Assembly (NCBI GenBank): GCA_024529925.1
Contig: JAFEUB010001186.1
Location: forward strand, 1-64,000
Length of the DNA: 64,000 nt
DNA from: Ophthalmolycus amberensis
Lineage: Eukaryota > Chordata > Actinopteri > Perciformes > Zoarcidae
Direction: 5' to 3'
Within the stretch, counting starts at the first letter, position 1. Each line of letters starts with the position of its first letter. Made by a program: the position numbers and the translations under genes. Of this stretch, positions 9,900-21,357 are shown in pieces. A model generated the notes under the pieces. That model was not told the DNA's origin. It did no database searches and saw nothing but the letters and a program-made list of their open reading frames with translations.

Positions 9900-12800
9900 G
9901 TATGTGCACACGGGCGTGTGTCTCACTGTCCCTGCAGTCAGCTTGAATCACTGCAGGACACCCAGTCACAGTAGCCAATTAGAGGCCACACACAGTATTT
10001 GTCCAGTGAGCAACATAGCTAATGTCTTCCCAATATGTCGCCATCAAAACAACATTTTTCTTTCGACAACCTCTAAAGCAGCTATTCTTGTCTTAGTCCA
10101 CTGCCAGCCTGCCTGTATAGCCATCTATCTATCGCGTCTGTCTGTCTGTCTTTCTGTCTGTGTTGCTCTCTTCAGTTCTTGTTTTTCAGACAGTGAGGAG
10201 CCAATTACCATGCAGGGGTCTCCAGGCTCCTTCCTCCCAGCCTCCTGCTGGTTGGCTGAGAGCTGACCAATCAAAGGTCTCACGGGTCAGCGGCATAACA
10301 CTGACCCGTGGAAATGTCATCTTGCTGAGTGAAGATGTCTCTGCCTTTTTAATTTAACATGCATGATTTCTACACACCATGGCAAGTACTGAGCATGGCT
10401 CTTGTCGTGCAGAGCTCTCACGTGCTTGTGTGTGATGATATGCTGTTTTCTACCTTGATCTGTGAAGAAGGACTCGTTCAAGGCTCCTAACCCAACATAA
10501 AAGGGTGAAAAAGCTCTAATAAAGCTGTACTTGGCTCTGCTCCAGACTTCTGATGACGAGTGGCTCTGTTTGTCCAAATCAAAATCTAATTTTAGATACA
10601 TTTTCCTTACACAGTAATGCACAAATAAATACTTATAATTGCAATAGCATCAAAGGATTTTCATTTGATTAAGTGACTTTTAAAGTTCTGATGTCTTTCT
10701 TTCTTTCTTTCCATTACTGCGCATTCTGGAAAAAAGTGTCTTCAAAAGTAACCATCGCATACACAGGTCGGTCAGTAAAACATCACATCTTTTCAATAAT
10801 CCTTCCCAGTCATGTACACTATTAAAGCTGCACTCATGAAATGTGTGTTAGGAAAGTGGTATGATTCGACTTGTTAGTTGGCCAGAAACATGACTCCAAA
10901 TGAATGCTAATGTTGCAATTGCTTAGGCAACTTCTTGCCAACATGTTCATACTAACCACTGCCCCCAGGTGGCCAAAAATCAACATTAATTGTGAAATAC
11001 AAAATTGTCTCCAAAACAGCACTAAGGGGAACACTTCCACCAAAAGAAACCTCCAGCTCCACCATGTGGGAAAACATTTTGACATCAGCTATCAGGATTT
11101 TTGTGTGCTAACGTGACTGAAAACAGTCACCTCTTGCTGATGTTTGGAGATACACTCATGTGCATGTATGGGTTTGCTTTTCGTCTGCAACAAGGACAAT
11201 CTCTGATTTCTACAATTGCTACATTTGTATGTCACCATACCAATATTGCCCCAGAAGCTTCCCTGTGTTGTCTGTGGCTGAAACCCTTTCTGTGTCCGTG
11301 TTAATGTTTTACATGCAAGAAGGAAGCGCAACTAACGGAGAGAGAACTCCCGTCCAAGTTCATTTCAGAGCCCCGCTGCTGGAAGGTGGATTTCTGCTGT
11401 AGCTACATTTATGCTCAAATACCTGCCGTGTAGTCACAAAAGCCTCTCTCTCCCAGTGTCTGTGCCCTGAACCTCCTCTGTGTATCCGTGCACATTTGAG
11501 TTACACCGCAACGAAGCGTGACTAACCGAGCGAGAAGTTCCATTTGGGCTCGATTCCAGGGCCTCTTCCCTTAAAAGACTAAGCTCTTACGCAGCATTTC
11601 CGCCAATGTCTCACAAACCGAGCCGCACAGAGTTGTGTGCACCGAGTGTCTCTAGCCAAACCTAGAGTCCTCTGTAGCACTGGGAGTGATCAGAACACGG
11701 GGATGTTCACATGAAACCTGAGGCCTGAGGCTGAACTGTGTAGGAAGCATCAAGAGTTGCTTCCTCCCAACTGCACACAGAGGGCAACAGTGAAACACCA
11801 AACATGTTTTCCTGCACCGCGCTTACTCTTTTAGTTTCCTGAGACACATCTCTTCCTCGTGTCTCTTACTTAATCTGTACATCTGTGTCTGCCTTATGTG
11901 CGTCAGCGCTCTCTTTCTTTAAATACTCTCAACTGCCAAAGACACTTCCTCCCGGCAGCCCGAACAAGACGGAGACGAAGGTTTGAAATAGAAGGTTTCT
12001 CTGTACCCGCCAGCGATGCTCTCTCCAGCTCGTCTCCTTTTCCCAATTCATATATTCTGTAGGAAGGCCTGCATTGTCACGTACAGGCAAACATTGCATT
12101 ACCTGCATTGGACCTCTCCCTATGCAAAGCGTTGTAGGTGGTAGAATATGTGTTCACACAGAGAAGTATCGTGGGAAGATCGATTATGTTGCTCCTTACG
12201 TAATCTTCCTCGGTAGGGTTTTGCAGCAAGAGAGCGGAGAGACTCTCTGTGCTCCGTGTGTATCAAGCTCCCCTTTCACTTTGCTTTAACCTGCATCTCA
12301 AATCGAGATCATGGCTTTACACCATTTAGATGGCATACATTGACTGTATGCCTCACAATTTCAAGAAGAAATTTGAATTGTGTTAAAATTCAGGAAAATT
12401 CAGCATCTGTTCCTAAAGTTCCCTAAATGTGTTGACATGAGTGATCCTCTGGTGGGACTGGAGCAAATCTTCAGTGAGCCTTGGATGAATTTACATTGGA
12501 TTTTGTGTTTTTTGTGGGTTTTCACGGAGCAATGGCTTCTGCTAAGGGAAACTACAGTTTTAGTTTAATTGACTCACTAACATCTCTCTAAACAGTGACT
12601 GTCCAGCTCCCTGAATCCAAATGAGACACGAGAGGAGCTGAGGAAAAAACTGCTGATGAGCTCGTCTGGAGTAGTCTTCAGTGAGGTCTGCGAGCAGCAT
12701 GTGACCTTCTTTGGGTATGCGCCTTTCCGACAACGTAGACAATGGCCGACCTTATTGATTGTGGGGGCTGAAAGAAGGACTGCAGACACTACTAAAGGCG

Positions 12801-13660
12801 GAGAAGAGGCACTGCCATCTTCCTCCGCCTGTTTGTTACTCTGATTTTTATTTAATTACAGGCAGAAAAGTGTACATTCATAAAAGATAAGGCAGTGAAA
12901 GGCTCTTTGTAGTGCAGATGGGAAACAAACTATCATAACGTACAATATCTCCAACACAGAAACTAAACGCTGATTAAATGATTATTTAGTCAGTTTATTT
13001 TCATCTGTTTTATTTGTGGAACAACCTCTGATTTCGTTTTGCCCCAAACACTTTTTGAACCAATCCTCCACCTTGTCCAGGAGGCGAGTAATTGAAAAAG
13101 CTGCCAGAGACTCTGTTGCAATTGAAACAGAGGAGCTTGTGTTTTTCCGTACAATCCCCTACTGAACCCGAGGAAACATTTGTTCAATGTGTGTGTTGCT
13201 CTGGAGGTTCTCTGTCAAGTCCGTATCCTTACTTTTGCCATTAACTCAGGCTTTAAAATCACTTCTTTTTCAACAACCCGTGTTACAAAGGAGGAGTTTG
13301 AGGAGCATCTGCAAATAATACGGAGGGTAGTAGTGCAATTGTCAAAGACAGACACAATCCTCCTGCTGGGGACTGAGGTGGCATTTGCACTGGCAACTTT
13401 AGGAAAACTATTTTCACTGTAAAAATTAGGAACCACAACAGGCTATGAACCTCAAAAACATCTCCAATGCTATGAAAATACCAAGATGCATCATCATATA
13501 CATATATATATCCCTGAATCATATTCTTCTTTACTTCTTTGACAGTTGCCCGATAGAAAGAGACAAATGAGACCTGGGAAGAGTGACAGCAAGGGAAATA
13601 GACACATTGATGGAGAGAGATTAAGATTGAGAAAAACGATGCCACTACAATATGGAACGA
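9900..13660. other. Unassigned stretch of about 3.8 kb
   Basis: No exon, RNA gene or transposon end could be supported. A short tctt/tttc run occurs near 10690. ORFs at 12656-12844 and 13180-13422 are open for 60 to 80 codons but match no family I recognise and lack clear splice or promoter context. Confidence 0.4.
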
Positions 13661-13666
13661 CATGGT

Positions 13667-13676
13667 GGGGGGGGGG
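13667..13676. repeat. Poly-G run
   Basis: Ten consecutive G, followed by a GT-rich patch. Similar runs occur at 23528-23541, 33962-33970, 50597-50611 and 57400-57414. Confidence 0.9.
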
Positions 13677-13902
13677 CATAGCGTGTGCGTGTGTGCAGAG
13701 GTCACGGTGGGACTATGGCAGCATTGTGAAAAGGACGATTGGTGTTAAATTGTGGTGAAAAGAGGCTTAGGTAGAGATGGAGAGACTGAGAGAGAGGAAG
13801 AAGCAAGGGCGAGATGGTCACCCTTCGCTCCACACATGGATTAGAGGCTATTAGAGACACTGACAGGCTCAAAACCTGGCTTACACAGCTAAAGCCCTGC
13901 AG

Positions 13903-13920
13903 ACACACACACACACACAC
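13903..13920. repeat. (CA)n microsatellite
   Basis: About nine CA units. Confidence 0.9.
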
Positions 13921-14374
13921 AAATAACTCAGTATGTGTCAGACCCAGCAGCTACAGTATATTTAGAAGTGGGAGAGAATACTTGACTGTTGTGGTTGTCA
14001 AAATGTCTCCATTCTCGTTGAGATTTATCTGCTGATTTGAGGTCTCGATGGACTGGGCACATTTGTAGCGTATTCAGATGGGCGACATTCTCAGCATCCA
14101 CGACAGCAATATTTTTCATGGTGCTGTTCCTGCTTTCATTACCCAGCGGCTACGCAGACTTACAGAATTATAATGCCTTCTGAATGAGGATCCCAAAGCA
14201 ACTGATTACCAAACAAATAAGTGCTTTGATTAAGTACTCTATGGCCGTTGAAGAAGTTTGTTGACTAGCCCAGTCGAACGTCAAATAGGTTGTGGAAATT
14301 TAGGAAACAGTCTCTGCAGAATATACCTTTCCTCCATCAGGTATCATTAGTAAACCATGTGTGTTGGAAGGAGA

Positions 14375-14645
14375 CTTAAGAGTCTACAGCCATGCTATCG
14401 GCTCTATGAGGCTGCATTGAGTGTCATCATGCTAACCTGCTCCCAATGACATTGCTAACTTGGGCATTTTAAGCAGGTGATGTTAATTTAGTGTAGTGTG
14501 TTAGAATGAAAACATTGTGTGATAAGCATTAAACGCTAAAGCGCAACTGAGGCTGATGGGAATGTCATTGGTTGGTAGGCATTAGTTCAAAAATATGACT
14601 TGATGATGATGGTCAGTGAAAAGTCTTACAGATATATATCGTCAA
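14375..14645. repeat. Fragment of a dispersed fish repeat
   Basis: Contains ctctatgaggctgcattga, catcatgctaacctgctc, tgacattgctaactt and then gcaactgaggctgatggga and atgacttgatgatgatgg. It is the same family as the fragment at 9538-9690 and probably the 5' part of the family whose 3' part lies at 27890-28330. Highly diverged and non-coding. Confidence 0.55.
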
Positions 14646-16955
14646 ACAGTATAAAAAAAGTGTATTATTTATATTTCTTTATGTCATTTTTATGGTCCAA
14701 ATTTTTTGGAGGGAGTTTTTCCTTATCCAATATGAGGGTCCGAGGACGGAGGATTACGTATGTTGCGCAGATTGTAAAGCACTCTGAGGGAAATTTGATT
14801 TGGCACAAGGGTCAGAAGTTAATCTTGCCAATGACTTGCTGTGGAGAGAGATGATTAAACATCAGTGTGTTCCTTTTCAAACAGAGGCAGAGATGGACAG
14901 AGGAGAAAGAAGGGAAATGAGTTTAATTAACATCGTCATTGTTTGAATGGGGAAGACAATCTCCAGAGAATTAAAAGCCAACGTGCTGCCGATGCTTATC
15001 CCTCAAGCTAACCCAAGGCCATTTATAATGACATTTCTACTGATGTTGATTTATTGCAACAGCCATTTCATTGATTTTAGAAGTGGCATGCTTGATAGAT
15101 TTCATTAATGTGTGAGTGCTGATGTCATGTCGTTAATATATTATTGCTTTTCTAATCAACGAACTTATCAAATGTAAATTACTTTAATTTGGAGTTGTGT
15201 GTTCACATTGAATACACAAGTAGAAACATTTTATTTTTGTATTTTTGGCATAATATTGTTTCTAAAGTTCCATATGACCAGATTTAGATATTGGTTGGCC
15301 ACAATAACGGTCCTCCAGGGTCCATGACAGCAGAAAGATATTAAATTAAATTACGCAACGCCTGTAATGAATCGTTTGCTCTATTCAGTCTCACTCTTTC
15401 TCAATTGCCTTCTCTTTGCCTCACCCCATTGTTGTAACATATAAAAGAAAACATGCTAGCATACATCCGACGTCGTATGTAATTACTGTGACGGACCCAA
15501 ATGCTTCGACGTTTCGACCATTGCCATGGTAATCGAAGTACAAATTATTATTTAAATGCATTGTTTCTGTTTGTTCACTTTTATATATATATATAGTGAC
15601 GACCAAAAAAAATCTCAAATAGCCAGGAGGACCAATGCTACAATATTCATTATGCCTCAACATTAATTATTATAAGTTATTCTCAGATGGATGGAAGAGA
15701 TGCGATTTAAAATGTTTAAATAGTTAGTATTAGTACTTAGTAATTAAAAACTAAATCATTTACTCTTGCAGATGCGGCCTGGTTGAAATGTTACTGGCAA
15801 CAGTAAAAAGTGTTTCGTTAAAAATCCAGTGTTGTCAGATGATATGACCAAGCTTTTCATAGCCTATTTTCCCATCCAGCAATACAATCACAACTTAATG
15901 TTGCTGCCAAAGTGTCCCCATCTATTCCTGATTCCAGTCTTTTACTACACCTTGAAGGCTATTCTACATCTGATGTCAACACTTAGATCTGTCACCCTTT
16001 CTCCTCGATTACATGTTCTGTTATTCTGCTGTTGCTTTACTCTGAAGTTTCTTCCGTTGATCTTGTATTTCATCCTCACTTCTACGGACTCTCTAAAACA
16101 TTGAACGGCGCTTAATCTGGAATCATTTCTTGCATCCAATCCCAGCGTTGCCTTTGTAAGTAGGCCTACAAGCCTCAATATCTTGAACTCAGACCTCACA
16201 CTATTCCATCATTAAATAATCACATTCTCTCATTCTATGACTACATCTTTATTCAGGGAGACAAATTGGTTCTTGAAAATCACAATCTCCACTCTGAGAA
16301 ATATTTAGGTCACTCTTTGAAAGTGGTGCAGCTACCACAGCTGCCATAAAAGGGGTTTCTTCCACATCACACGCTGTGCTGGTCTTGTGCTACTTCATTG
16401 CAGCTTATGGTTCTTTTATTCTGTCTGCTGTAAGATTCTGCCTGAAGGCCTGGCCACACGAAATCCATCTATTCGTCTCTCCGTGCAGCATTGCGTGCTA
16501 GAAGCTTGGTGAAATAGTGGCCACTCCCAGGGAACTTGTGTAGCTGGCTAGCTAGCCAATAGCATAATAGCTTGCTGGAAACATGCAAGCACTAGTACAA
16601 ATAGCTCCCGAAGCTTCTTTTATGTATTCTGTACTGTAGCGTTCACACAACCTGGCTTTGATGTTCTTGAGATTGTTCATCATTTCATTCAACAAAGAGT
16701 AATTGAAAAGAGAAAAATACATCAAGCTAGCAAGCTAACTGTTGGCTAACTGCGCAAAAAACATGAACTCTCCACCCTCTCAAAAATAAACACTGTCAAT
16801 GGTGTGTATTTGCAGGTCAAAGTAAACTAAAGTTGAACTTGACACAAAAGCTGAATATATTTACTTTGCACTCACAAGCAAAGCCACTGATTCCGTCAAT
16901 TCCATTGAATTCAGTTGAATTTGCAGTGAAATGTTGCCATTTCAAAAAACTAGTG
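14646..16955. other. Unassigned AT-rich stretch of about 2.3 kb
   Basis: No gene or repeat could be supported. A short (TA)n run lies near 15585. The ORFs at 15829-16104 and its antisense lack domains. Confidence 0.4.
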
Positions 16956-16956
16956 T

Positions 16957-17040
16957 GATTGTGTCTCAGCGGCCCAGCGGGTTGCCCTTTAATCAGAGGA
17001 TCGGCGATTCGATCCCCGGCTCTGCTAGTCCATGTCGAAC
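16957..17040 (+). mobile_element. Truncated tRNA-derived SINE (head only)
   Basis: The sequence tgtgtctcagcggcccagcg, then atcagaggatcgg, gattcgatccccggctctgc and tagtccatgtcga parallels the head of the SINE at 62314-62626. The two share ggctctgctagtccatgtcg. A box-B-like gattcgatccc is present here. The body and tail of the SINE are absent after about 17040, so this copy is truncated or strongly decayed. Confidence 0.6.
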
Positions 17041-17770
17041 TTGTTTTCATGAACCATTATATTGTTTCTGGCATTCACATTTTCATACTTTGCAGCTGCA
17101 CTATTTCCTCGCAAGCTTCAACCTATCAGCAGACAGCGAAGCCAACAATTTCTGAAATTACATTCATTGTAGCTGTTTCCCTTCCAGCTGTCGTGCATCC
17201 GGTAATCAGGTATTTTAGTGCAATTTTTGTGATCATTAGTTTCTACATTTTTTATCCTTCTGTCACTAAAACAATCTGCTTTTTTCATTTGCTCCTGATT
17301 ATTGTCAAATTCACCAAAGCCCATCAATATATCACATTACCTTGTTTACTCGGATTTAAAAATAAATGTTAAAATCTACAGATGTTCATTTGATATGAAC
17401 TGGAACTTTCTTTATATATAAGTAGAACCAGTTCAAAGAAAAGGAAATACAATCGCTTGTGTGCCGTTATGAGACAATTAGGGGACAGTGGTGAAATGTC
17501 ACTCTGCTGAACCACAGCAGGGACACATTAACATTCGGACCTCTGGCATTTTAATGGAGTGGACAGGGAGAGATAATTTGGGACGGACCATATTGTTCAT
17601 TACTGAGCCTCCCTCTGCGAGACACATGCACGCACTGACCAGCAGGTGTGTGTGGGCATGCATCTGTGTGTGTTCAAGCACCCTTTGACCTAGTGTGTAT
17701 TGGAGAGAAATGATGGATAGATGTCAATGGCAGGTCTCCGTCTCCCTCTCTCCCTCTCTGTCTACTGCCT
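17041..17770. other. Unassigned stretch
   Basis: AT-rich; nothing recognised. The 137-aa ORF at 16959-17372 starts inside the SINE fragment and has no domain. Confidence 0.4.
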
Positions 17771-17773
17771 GCA

Positions 17774-17801
17774 TGTGTGTGTGTGTGTGTGTGTGTGTGT
17801 G
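17774..17801. repeat. (GT)n microsatellite
   Basis: About 14 GT units followed by gatagatagg. Confidence 0.95.
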
Positions 17802-19797
17802 ATAGATAGGTGTGAGTGCAGAGGTCTGAGTCTATTTGTCCAGACTCCATTAAACACCTGTTCACTGGCCCAATGCGTACGGCCCTGTGTCCTCCGGCTG
17901 CTGCAATTGTACAGCAGATGAAGACGCACAATAAAACCATCGAAATAGTGTCGTGTTTATGTTCCATATTATCTTAGGATGAAGTTTCACATAATAAAAA
18001 AACAACAACAAAAGAACAGCCTTGTTGTTCATTAAGCCTGGTTCATGATTGTCGAGTTACACAATGTCGAATGTACACAGACATACGAAAACCCGCCGCA
18101 TGGAACCCTGCAAAGTGACCTATCTGATGAGTTGACGAAACTCGCGACCCTTGCGGATGCGGCAAGCTTAACTCGAGCTTTAGGGGGCATTCAGACCAGG
18201 CGGCAGCGATGGTGTGGGCATGTAGCTTCAGTTAGACAATTAAGTACGACTGAGGAGTCAGTTTCGCTTCTACTCTGGTACGTTCTGTTTGAGTAATGAA
18301 TCCATGACTTTGATCGCTGAAAATGTGACATTTGGTTTATGGCAGAGACAAGCTTTTACTGCTTTGGAAAGATTCCATGGCGACCATTCATGGCAATCGT
18401 TACATCGTCATGCAGTCTTGAGGATTGCAAAGTAGATGTAATGCAAAGTCAGGCTATTCACACATTACACATTGGAAAGTCATCTACCAGGATTGTAAAC
18501 TGGCTTGCATCTGGCACATTGCATTGTGTCGCAGCAGTTGAGCAAGCCTCTGCTTTTTTTACAGACCCTGGATTTTTTGGTAAATTTTTCTTGCTAGTCT
18601 TATTATGAGGCTGCATTGTTTTAAACCAGTGCTACTTTTGGTGTCTGAGCACCCCCCCCCCAAAAAAAATCAATTCAGTTAAATTTGTCAAACAAGGTGT
18701 CTTGTGGAAAAGCTAAACCATTCTTAATGAACCCATACTTTAGTACATAAGGTGGAGGTCGGGACGGAACTGGGTTTGATATGAGCAGACTAGAGGTGTC
18801 CGGTTATAATTGCTATAATGAATATGAATATGATTGGATGTTACTTGTCGGCTGGTAGCCAAACAGCTGGTCGATGAACTAGTGTGGTTGTGAAGCATGA
18901 AGGACGCAGCTGATGCCAATCAGGTAATGCAAGTTCAAATTAATGCTATGCTCTATTTTATCCAATCATTCACACATACAGTAGGTGAAAAAACGCAGGT
19001 TTTGAAAGATTCACCGAAAAAACATCTGCCACCATCAATGACACTGGAATTATAGTTGTTTTAAAGATGTATTTTGGGCACTAAAGATGGAACCGGAACT
19101 TCTCCAAACAATACTGTTACCAAAGCTCGACACCACTGGGTTTGAGTGAGAAAATGTGTTTTTTAAAATTATATCAAATTAAAAAAAACATCAGCATAAT
19201 GACATGGCTGTCATCATGCTAACCTGAGTGTAACCAATTAGCACCAACATTAGCGCTGGCTGCGGCTGTCTTTGCAAATGATACGTACATTATTGATTCT
19301 CACAAGCTTGTTGAAAGTGTGCGGCGGCCATGTTTGGGGGCACAGCGGTGGGTATCGTCCCGCCATTCGCCGCCAATCGTTGTTAATCGTGCGGAGGTGA
19401 CTTTAATGGGTGTCAGCTGAGTCAGTTATCATATGGATAATGTCCTCTGCGTCCACGTCTCTGTCATGGCTGTCAGTGCAATCGAATTAGCATGACTAAA
19501 GCACTTAGCATTGACATCAGCCACTCAAACTGCTGTGCTGTATATTTATGGAAGCGATAATCATCGCTCAGCATCTATTATCCCTTCCTCCATCTCCTCC
19601 GGAAGTGTCCTCCTGTCTCTCTTCTCTTTGTCCTCCTGTCCCTTCCCTCCTACTTTCGTTCTCCATCTCTTTGTATTCAGTTAACTATTATACCTGTCCT
19701 CGCCCTGCCTCTGTCCATTTTAATTATGTCTGATGATTGATGGTGTGTAGCTCTGCCATTATATTGTGATTACAGGAACTGCAGTCATTGTCACACA

Positions 19798-19799
<2 letters not shown>
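17802..19799. other. Unassigned stretch with a CpG-rich block at 18040-18290
   Basis: No gene is recognised. The block 18040-18290 has markedly more CpG than its surroundings (cgagttacacaatgtcga, aaactcgcgacccttgcgg, caggcggcagcgatgg) and is preceded by attaagcctggttcatg, a style seen at ends of some fish MITEs. It is open for 83 codons on the plus strand without a known domain. Ten C followed by A-rich sequence lie at 18652-18669. Confidence 0.35.
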
Positions 19800-19839
<40 letters not shown>

Positions 19840-19861
19840 CTCTCGCTCTCTCGCTCTCTCG

Positions 19862-19901
<40 letters not shown>
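19800..19901. repeat. Compound microsatellite (TC)n then (CA)n
   Basis: About 72 bases of TC with periodic G interruptions (gctctctc) pass directly into about 15 CA units. The 106-aa ORFs on both strands are artefacts of the repeat. Confidence 0.97.
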
Positions 19902-19903
<2 letters not shown>

Positions 19904-19968
19904 TGGATTCCTAATGAAGTGTCAGCAGTCTTGCGGCAAGCCTCAATGGAACCCAGACAATTGAAAAT

Positions 19969-19974
19969 CACACA

Positions 19975-20004
<30 letters not shown>
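19969..20004. repeat. (CA)n microsatellite, interrupted
   Basis: About 12 CA units, a ccc interruption and a few further units, ending 40 bases before the Tc1/mariner-type element. Confidence 0.92.
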
Positions 20005-20006
<2 letters not shown>

Positions 20007-20433
20007 GCCCCATGTCAACAGGCTCTCCTCTTCCAGCTACTGTACAGTTTTTCTCAATTGCTAAAACACTAAAACCCATTGGCTGACCAAAGTTCTCAGT
20101 TGCCTGAACTCATTTAGCTAATTGTGCAGTCTGTTGTCAATACCTTAAACTATTTCACATGGTAAAACACAATTTGCAGATCTCACTTAGACTTTTCAGC
20201 AAAACTCTAAACACATTCTCAGTCTCAAAACACATTCTGCACTCTAATGCACATGTCATCCATACTGGTAAACACAAGTGGCAACAATCAAATACAAATC
20301 GAGAACACATGTCATTGATTAAACACAATCACTCAAAATGGATTTCACTTGTATCAAATGATGTGACACAACCAATATAAGCCAGTTTAGAGAGCAAACA
20401 GGTGGTTGAAGGTGGGAAGGAGAAAGTCTGAGA

Positions 20434-20826
20434 ATGGATAGAAGAAACAATGTGAGAGGACGAGGACGAGGACAAGTGCGTATGCGAGGTGGGCGACGAG
20501 GAGGAAGAGGAGGACGGCAAGAAAGAGGAAGAGGAGGACGAATAGGAAGAGGAAGAGGAGGACGAATAGGAAGAGGAAGAGGAGGACGAATAGGAAGAGG
20601 AAGACAAAGAGTGGAAATATCTGATGAAATTCGAGCAACAGTCATAGACCATGTTACTGGTTGCAGGTTCATATCAACAAAGAACAAGAATTACAGTATC
20701 ACAGAGACAAAGGACACGTTTGTGAGATGCAGGGTACAGTACTGTAAAAATAGGGGTACAAGGAGGAGGAAGAACAAAAGAAATTGCAAAGAGCAAAGCA
20801 CAGTAGTAATTTCTGATCAATTTTGA
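20434..20826 (+). pseudogene. Truncated transposase N-terminus of the Tc1/mariner-type element
   Basis: The 130-residue frame begins M-D-R-R-N-N and is Arg/Gly-rich to about residue 67, including the 8-residue unit GGRIGRGR three times. It then reads EISDEIRATVIDHV (about residues 68-81). From general knowledge of fish Tc1/mariner-like transposases, an Arg/Gly-rich head followed by a helix of this kind precedes a DNA-binding helix-turn-helix and the catalytic DDE/D domain. Here the helix-turn-helix and everything after it are missing, and residues 82-130 are Lys/Arg/Asn-rich sequence without resemblance to transposase. The frame is therefore a remnant that cannot encode a transposase. Confidence in the family is moderate. 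Confidence 0.65.
20527..20610 (+). repeat. 24-bp tandem repeat inside the transposase remnant
   Basis: Three consecutive units of about 24 bases (ggaggacgaataggaagagg plus aaga) encode GGRIGRGR. The repeat is in frame and purine-rich, so copy number can change without breaking the frame. Confidence 0.85.
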
Positions 20827-21227
20827 GCTACTGTAATAGAACATGTTTTCGTTCATATGAAATTTGTTTTGAGATTAAAAATCTACTTCTCCCTGAGAAC
20901 TATATGTTTTGAACAATGTGTTTTCTATTTATTGGTGTATTGTTTACTGACTGCTTGATAGTGTATATTATTTTGATCACTTTGTTTATGATTTGAGAGC
21001 AGTGTTTGATTTTGAGCACAGGTAAAACTGTTTTGAGGCGAAAGTTTCATTTTGCAAGAGGATTCAGAGGTTTTGTAAATAGTGCTTGAAGATGAGGTTT
21101 TGTGTTTACAGTTTTGAGAGAATGGGTGACCGTTTCAAGAAATGTGTCTTAGCAATCGAGAAAAACTGTAATAACATGTCACGAGGGCTGACACTGCACT
21201 ATCTACTTAACCACTGCTTGAGAGGGA

Positions 21228-21233
21228 GTGTGT

Positions 21234-21264
<31 letters not shown>

Positions 21265-21316
21265 CAAGACAGACGGAAAAAAGAGAAAGGAGAGTGACAC
21301 TGATATAGTTTGTGTG

Positions 21317-21350
<34 letters not shown>
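21228..21350. repeat. Two (GT)n microsatellites
   Basis: GT tracts at 21228-21264 and 21320-21350 are separated by about 55 bases. They begin about 60 bases after the end of the Tc1/mariner-type element. Confidence 0.94.

Positions 21351-21357
<7 letters not shown>

Larger units (their letters stand above)
20043..21170 (+). mobile_element. Tc1/mariner-type DNA element with TA duplications, internally deleted
   Basis: The element spans 20045-21168 (1,124 bp) between TA dinucleotides at 20043-20044 and 21169-21170. The left end CAGTTTTTCTCAATTGCTAA matches the inverted right end CAGTTTTTCTCGATTGCTAA; the match then continues as AACAC versus GACAC. TA duplication plus long near-perfect inverted ends places it in the Tc1/mariner (IS630-type) superfamily. 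The sub-terminal arms are rich in ctcaaaa words on the left and ttttgag words on the right, also inverted. The only coding piece is the Arg/Gly-rich transposase start at 20434-20826; no DDE/D catalytic region remains. It is an inactive deletion derivative with intact ends. Confidence 0.85.
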
